Shown piece by piece: positions 60,401-64,000 of a DNA stretch of 64,000 bases. Under the pieces are notes generated by a model, which saw nothing but the letters and a program-made list of their open reading frames with translations, searched no databases and was not told the origin of the DNA. Source of the DNA: Leptospiraceae bacterium (GTDB taxonomy: Bacteria; Spirochaetota; Leptospiria; Leptospirales; Leptonemataceae); the NCBI GenBank assembly GCA_002717505.1, contig PBEB01000074.1, positions 1-64,000 on the forward strand, given 5' to 3'. Position 1 is the first letter of the stretch. Every line of letters starts with the position of its first letter. The position numbers and the translations under genes were made by a program.

Positions 60401-62134
60401 TATGAAGTTTCGAAATCGGAGTCTGGATCTTTTCTGGAGCATGGGCTGGTGTCTGTGAGGTTGAACCATTCTGCTCCCATGGTCTGCTCTCTGGACACAG
60501 TTCCTTTTCTGGAATCCCTTCCCATGGGGAAGGGAAGTCAAATCAACGCTGTGGAAGGCGGGCCATTAACCGAAAAAGCAGAGCTGGCCCTGGAAAGAAT
60601 CAGGGAGGATTATTCGCGGAGATGGGAATCCGATGGGGCCCCGGAGCCGGAGGACGTTCTGCGAGATCTAATCCAGAACTATCTTCCCTTTGTGGGTCCT
60701 GTTTCGCGGCCGGATCTCTACAGGATCTTCGCTGATCAGGGAGCGGTGGATCGTGTTCTGGAAAGGCTTCTTGAAGAAGGTCGAATTGTTGAGGGTCCAC
60801 TGATGGAATCTTCGCAGGCGAAAGGCAGCCTGGAAGTCTGCGATAATGAAACTCTAGAGATATTGCTTCGGCTAACCAGGCAGCACTATCGACCGGACTT
60901 CCAGCCGCGGATGGCAGAGGAATTACCGCTATTTCTGGCCAATTTTCAGGGACTCTTAAACCGAGGTTCTGAACAGGAGGATCTGCAGCTTAGCATGGAT
61001 CAGCTCATTGGTTATCCCTTGAAAGCTGCTCTCTGGGAATCGGAGATTCTGCCAGCGCGCATGCATCCTTATTTCCCTGTCTGGCTGGATTCGCTCTTTG
61101 ACCTTAGCCTCCTCTGGCTTGGCTATTCCGGAAAGTCCGTGATCTTTCTCACCGAGCGGGACCTGCCTCTCTTTCTGGAAACTATGGAAAATGAGAAGAC
61201 CGAAGACTCACAGCCCGATGCAAACCCATTGCTGAAATCTCTGTTTCCCCATAAAAAAGGACGATTCAGCTTTTTTGATCTACTGGGAGAGTCCGGCCAG
61301 ACCGCGCAGGAGCTTACTGCCAATCTATGGCATCTGGCCTGGCGTGGGTTGGTGACCAACGATTCCATGGTTAGTTTGCGAAAAGGGATCGATAACAATT
61401 TCCAGGCACCTGCCATACAATCCGGAGCCGGGAAACGCACGGGCCGGGGGCGCTGGAGCGGGGCCCTGGGCTCGGCCGGAAACTGGAGGGTGATTCCCTG
61501 GGAGGATCTAAAGGGTGCCGAAACTTCAGTTCTGGAACAAGAAGAAATGAACCGAGAGAGGATTCAGATCCTCTTCGGACGTTATGGAATTCTGTTTCGC
61601 GATCTATTGCAGCGCGAATTGCCAGGGTTTCGATGGAAATCTGTGGTCTCCACTCTGCGTCGAATGGAGCTTTCTGGCGAAGCGATAGGTGGCTTTTTCT
61701 TTCAGGGAATCCAGTCCCTTCAGTTCATGAGTCCTGCGGCGTTTCGCAAGCTAAACGAAGCCCTGGACCAGGATTCTGTTTACTGGATGAACGCTACGGA
61801 TCCGATTTCGCTCTGCGGTGTGGATGTACAGGGCCTGAATTTACCTCGTCGACTCCCGGGAAACCACATGGTTTTTCATGGAAAGAATCTTGTTCTGGTC
61901 TCTCGCAAGAAAGGAAAGGACATAGACATCCTGGTTCCCGCTGATTCGCCGGAGCTCGGCAGGTACTTTGATTTTTTCTCGGAGTGGCTGGCACGGCCGC
62001 GAAACCCTCCGTCCAGAATCGATATCGAAAGGATCAACGGAATTGATGCTCTGGACTCTGAGTATCGAAAGGATCTGGAGGCTTTCGGGTTTAGCTCCGG
62101 CCATCGGAGCCTGACACTACATCGCCGGTACTGA
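57464..62134 (+). CDS. lhr: Lhr-type superfamily 2 helicase
   Basis: 1556 residues from GTG 57464, close to the 1538 of E. coli Lhr. DExH helicase core: motif I SAPTGSGKTLTAF (about 48-60), motif II D171EIH, motif III LSATVRP, motif IV-VI LIFTNSRRMAEKI, ATASLELGIDIGELDQVVLIQSP and QRLGRAGHSVG. Next come the winged helix and Lhr core, and a long C-terminal half that in E. coli includes a uracil-DNA-glycosylase-like Lhr-CTD. A Pro/Ser/Asp-rich insertion (PPDLSPGVSSDYSQDLSPDLSPELSRD, from about residue 940) is not typical. 3'-5' helicase in DNA repair and stress. Probably monocistronic. Confidence 0.93.
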   Translation: MTDAASRDISQLFHPLILKWFQERYSAPTEIQTLSWPEIMAGKHVLISAPTGSGKTLTAFLSAIDGLVSGRIRTGGLRVLYISPLKALNNDIRRNLLNPLSELQSHFEASDQSFPDIRVSVRSGDTPDDERRSMMRHPPEILITTPESLNILLTSRNGRRIFEGLTTVILDEIHSVAPTKRGVHLMTAVERLELLCPGFQRVALSATVRPMERIATFVGGYQPTTSGGHVSYSPRPVRILESSVQKRYELEVDFPVVKHQAEKVETPSQSEWPEDILFGSVVQRLKEVIKANRSTLIFTNSRRMAEKISMLINEGEEQILSYCHHGALSREIRSVVEQDLKEGRLPAVVATASLELGIDIGELDQVVLIQSPGFLSTTLQRLGRAGHSVGAISRGLFLPLHGRDLLQSAILAGSVEAREIEEVQPIRGALDILSQVILSMLCSEEWNPDDLLAFLRSTYSYHDLPESHFRTVLEMLSGRFATSRVRELRPRIYLDPIKNTLKAAEGAPFLIYMNGGTIPDRGYYGLRHLDTKSRIGELDEEFVWERSIGDTFTLGNQSWRIMEINHNDVLVRPAPGDSASMAPFWRADAQDRDAFVSEKLAVFLEEKSKDLDSDHTEELIQYHLSPEAAVYLQDFLRLQKDRAGLPHRHHLLIEHYEDPMNRSDRKMVILHTLWGGEVNRPFALAIRGAFLKNSGIKIQTMSDDDCVMVMLPSEFDQSQLLDIVRSDNLEDLLKEVLSSTGFFGALFRQSAGIAMLLPGKVRNRTPLWLNRLRSKKLLEATSNFNDFPVTLETWRSSLTDSFDLKTLHSRLSEIDQGIIQISEVFTRSPSPFARNLIWQQTNTFMYQDDRSDSSAKGPAEDFFKELARTSGLRPSIPEAVLERYRSRMQRTAPGYEPESPEELLSLIRDRILMEPQEYQYYRRHLSGQRSPGFPYTPPDLSPGVSSDYSQDLSPDLSPELSRDLPLARKLDSANKAESGYEVSKSESGSFLEHGLVSVRLNHSAPMVCSLDTVPFLESLPMGKGSQINAVEGGPLTEKAELALERIREDYSRRWESDGAPEPEDVLRDLIQNYLPFVGPVSRPDLYRIFADQGAVDRVLERLLEEGRIVEGPLMESSQAKGSLEVCDNETLEILLRLTRQHYRPDFQPRMAEELPLFLANFQGLLNRGSEQEDLQLSMDQLIGYPLKAALWESEILPARMHPYFPVWLDSLFDLSLLWLGYSGKSVIFLTERDLPLFLETMENEKTEDSQPDANPLLKSLFPHKKGRFSFFDLLGESGQTAQELTANLWHLAWRGLVTNDSMVSLRKGIDNNFQAPAIQSGAGKRTGRGRWSGALGSAGNWRVIPWEDLKGAETSVLEQEEMNRERIQILFGRYGILFRDLLQRELPGFRWKSVVSTLRRMELSGEAIGGFFFQGIQSLQFMSPAAFRKLNEALDQDSVYWMNATDPISLCGVDVQGLNLPRRLPGNHMVFHGKNLVLVSRKKGKDIDILVPADSPELGRYFDFFSEWLARPRNPPSRIDIERINGIDALDSEYRKDLEAFGFSSGHRSLTLHRRY

Positions 62135-62319
62135 GAGGTGTACCTCCTCGGATCTTGGGAGAGTGCGGCTACGGGGAATTGCAAAACTCAATCTGGATTC
62201 GCAGCTAAAGCAGAATGCGAGTTTTCGGGTGCTCTGGCGCCGGATTCGCTAACCCGGTGCGGCCCTGGCTTTGATAGGTCCCTAGAAATGGTCAGGCGTT
62301 CCAGATCAGGATTCGTCTT

Positions 62320-63168
62320 TTAGAAATCCGTGTTGTCGTCCGGCAATTCCAGATCTGCGATTCGGTCTTCCGCAGAGGGATTCGTTTTACCAGATTTGCC
62401 TTTGCCTTTCCGGGACTGCAGGTCCTCCGGCTCCTGGAAGTCGTCTGGTAGGTCATCCTGGTACCGGGGCACTATAGAATCGGAATCCTGATCATCGGAT
62501 GCGAAATCCGATTCAAAGTCAGAACCTCCGGGCATTTCATCGGATTCATAGTCGTCATAATCATCGTAGCTGGATTCGATGCCCTCATTCTCCAGAGCTT
62601 CCTGTTTTTGATCCAGGCGGTATCCTGCATAGAGAAGACAGATTACAGCATTGATCAGAGAAAACAGAAAACTGGACTGATGATGCACTCCCCAGGAGGT
62701 AAGGTTTATGGAAGCGAGAGTTGTGGTGAGTCCAAAGAAGACGCCGATTTCGGTGTTTAGCAGTCGCATCAGCACTCCGGAAGAGCCACCGGAATCATGA
62801 GCCAGATCGCGAAAGGAAGGATACGCAAGGTGAAGGATCAATACAAAGAGGGCCGACTGAAAGAAATAGTTGGGCATTTGAGCGCTGGCCCAATCCGGCT
62901 CCGGACCAACATCCGGGGAGAAGAATCCACCCACCCAGGTTAGACCCCAACCAATAGCAATTCCTACTCCAATTCCGCCAAATTGAAGCAATCGATCCCT
63001 GCCATCAGTGAGATACATCAACTGATCCTGGATGATCTGCGGAATATTCAGAATCTCTTCCCGGCCATATCGATCCTTGCGCCGGAAAAGCTCATACCAG
63101 TAATGCACAACCAGCACAATGCCGGCAAAAATGGAAAACAGTATGATCCAGACCAGAATATCCAGCAT
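62320..63168 (-). CDS. Membrane protein with acidic cytoplasmic tail
   Basis: 282 residues. Membrane helices at about 3-22, 64-82, 104-122 and 142-190 (two), then a highly acidic tail of about 100 residues (SSYDDYDDYESDEMPGGSDFESDFASDDQDSDS) and a basic patch. No family recognised. The start lies 2 bp after the stop of the upstream gene (63171), so these two are translationally coupled and probably work together in the envelope. Plus-strand lhr ends 185 bp away, convergent. Confidence 0.75.
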   Translation of the reverse strand: MLDILVWIILFSIFAGIVLVVHYWYELFRRKDRYGREEILNIPQIIQDQLMYLTDGRDRLLQFGGIGVGIAIGWGLTWVGGFFSPDVGPEPDWASAQMPNYFFQSALFVLILHLAYPSFRDLAHDSGGSSGVLMRLLNTEIGVFFGLTTTLASINLTSWGVHHQSSFLFSLINAVICLLYAGYRLDQKQEALENEGIESSYDDYDDYESDEMPGGSDFESDFASDDQDSDSIVPRYQDDLPDDFQEPEDLQSRKGKGKSGKTNPSAEDRIADLELPDDNTDF

Positions 63169-63170
63169 AC

Positions 63171-64000
63171 TTAATCCTCGACCTGCAGGGCCTCTTCCTT
63201 TGCAATTCTTTCCAGGAGCGGAGCAAAGGGATCTGGCTGCTCTCCGGGAAATTCCGGGTAGATTTGCACATTTTCCAGTTCAACGTTTCTTAAAAAGCTG
63301 GATCTTTTGAGGCTGATGCGCAGGCCATTGTCGAACTCTTTCCAGTCTTCGAATGTAAACTCGATGCCTCGAGCTGGAATAGCCTGAGTCCAGAGCAACC
63401 AGCGTTCCGGTTTGCCCCTGGCATCGGCATAGATCAGATAGGAATCGCCCGGAGTGACTCCGCCGGTTTCATAGGTAATCAATAATCCCTGATCGTCCGT
63501 AAGTCGTCGTACGGCTCCGGGAGCCCTGAGTGCAGAGAAAGGATTAAGCCAGAATACATCGTTGATGTGCGCTTCGTAAGCTTTTTGAAGCCAGGATACC
63601 TTGTCTGAGCCATTGAGCTCCTTCCCATCTTCGAAGACCAATCCCTTATGCGAATCCAGCTGAAGAAAAACCGTTACTTCGCCTACCCCCTCAGATTCAT
63701 TGGACTCAGAATCTGAGACGTTCTCCGATGATTCTTCCTCGGCCTGACTGTTTTGAAACTCCACACGCACCAGTCGGCGATTTCGATCGAATAAATGTTC
63801 GCGATGGGCAGGCTTGAAAACAAAGGAAATAGCATCAGTTTCTTTCCAGGCTTTCAGACCGGTGAACTGTTCCACTTGATTGGTCTTACGCTCGGCTGCA
63901 GGTCCGGGCGTGGCCGAAGGTAAATCTCTGGTAATGGAAATGCCAATCCAGATTCCTGCGGTGACTAGCAAAGAGACCAGAATCGTAATATAGGTCAGAG
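63171..64000 (-). CDS. Membrane-anchored hypothetical protein, 5' end cut by the window edge
   Basis: Frame open to the right edge (at least 276 codons), with a hydrophobic LTYITILVSLLVTAGIWIGISI segment reading through the apparent TTG at 63971, so the true start is beyond base 64000. After the membrane anchor comes an extracytoplasmic part with an acidic Ser/Glu-rich stretch (QAEEESSENVSDSESNESEGV) and strand-rich segments (SYLIYADARGKPERWLLWTQAIPARGIEFTFEDW) that resemble lipoprotein or DUF4340-like domains, a weak impression. It is coupled to the following membrane-protein gene. Confidence 0.75.
   Translation of the reverse strand, partial: LTYITILVSLLVTAGIWIGISITRDLPSATPGPAAERKTNQVEQFTGLKAWKETDAISFVFKPAHREHLFDRNRRLVRVEFQNSQAEEESSENVSDSESNESEGVGEVTVFLQLDSHKGLVFEDGKELNGSDKVSWLQKAYEAHINDVFWLNPFSALRAPGAVRRLTDDQGLLITYETGGVTPGDSYLIYADARGKPERWLLWTQAIPARGIEFTFEDWKEFDNGLRISLKRSSFLRNVELENVQIYPEFPGEQPDPFAPLLERIAKEEALQVED

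Noticed and set aside
1-64000. CRISPR arrays, transposases, integrases and phage genes
   Set aside because: Looked for regular spaced repeats and for the characteristic protein families on both strands; none were found.

Overview
The window reads as a chromosomal segment of a spirochaete of the order Leptospirales, at roughly 50% GC, so closer to Leptonema/Turneriella-type or uncultivated Leptospiraceae than to low-GC Leptospira. The evidence is a DUF1554 lipoprotein (a family almost confined to Leptospira), several short spirochaetal lipoboxes, a FIST-adenylate cyclase and a membrane 7TMR-DISM/AraC regulator, and the block ispE, tRNA-Gln, glmU, prs, rplY, pth, ftsH. This placement is inference from gene content; no rRNA lies in the window.

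Layout. 1-2782: a DUF1501 plus DUF1549/DUF1553 pair best known from Planctomycetes, cut by the left edge. 3120-6063: a Cys-rich lipoprotein, a YaeQ-like protein, a HadA/HadB-like dehydratase pair and queG. 6184-9449: a TetR regulator divergent from an APH-type kinase and glpD, with a perfect 14-bp inverted repeat over the kinase promoter. 9639-22162: mostly single-gene metabolic, envelope and signalling functions (aldo/keto reductase, fatty acid hydroxylase, LTA-synthase-like enzyme, DUF302 protein with a CsoR-type palindrome upstream, YceK-like lipoprotein, hybrid histidine kinase, threonine ammonia-lyase, a Rossmann protein, a serine hydrolase).

22483-29979 holds two large convergent genes: a 1581-residue TPR/beta-propeller protein and an 811-residue SUKH-TPR-LRR protein with an internal duplication. 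30222-37754 is accessory in character: an acetyltransferase, the DUF1554 lipoprotein, PadR with a GyrI-like protein, a methyltransferase, an SDR, an AraC regulator, the decayed 3' end of a class III cyclase, and TetR with an SRPBCC protein. The PadR and TetR promoters share TATTCTA half-sites.

37834-50226 contains a REP-like palindrome cluster beside tRNA-Ser(GGA), a TadA-like deaminase, an LCAD-type acyl-CoA dehydrogenase, an unknown 529-residue protein, the ftsH-to-ispE housekeeping block, rpmG and an exported ankyrin protein. 50316-64000 carries unknown leptospiral proteins, a FIST-cyclase translationally coupled to a small exported protein and divergent from the membrane AraC regulator, a repeat lipoprotein, an Lhr-type helicase, and two membrane proteins at the right edge, the last one cut by it.

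The strongest candidates for undescribed biology are the SUKH-TPR-LRR gene with its giant convergent neighbour, and the divergent FIST-cyclase/membrane-AraC signalling pair with its coupled exported protein. No CRISPR array, transposase, prophage or intact integron was seen.
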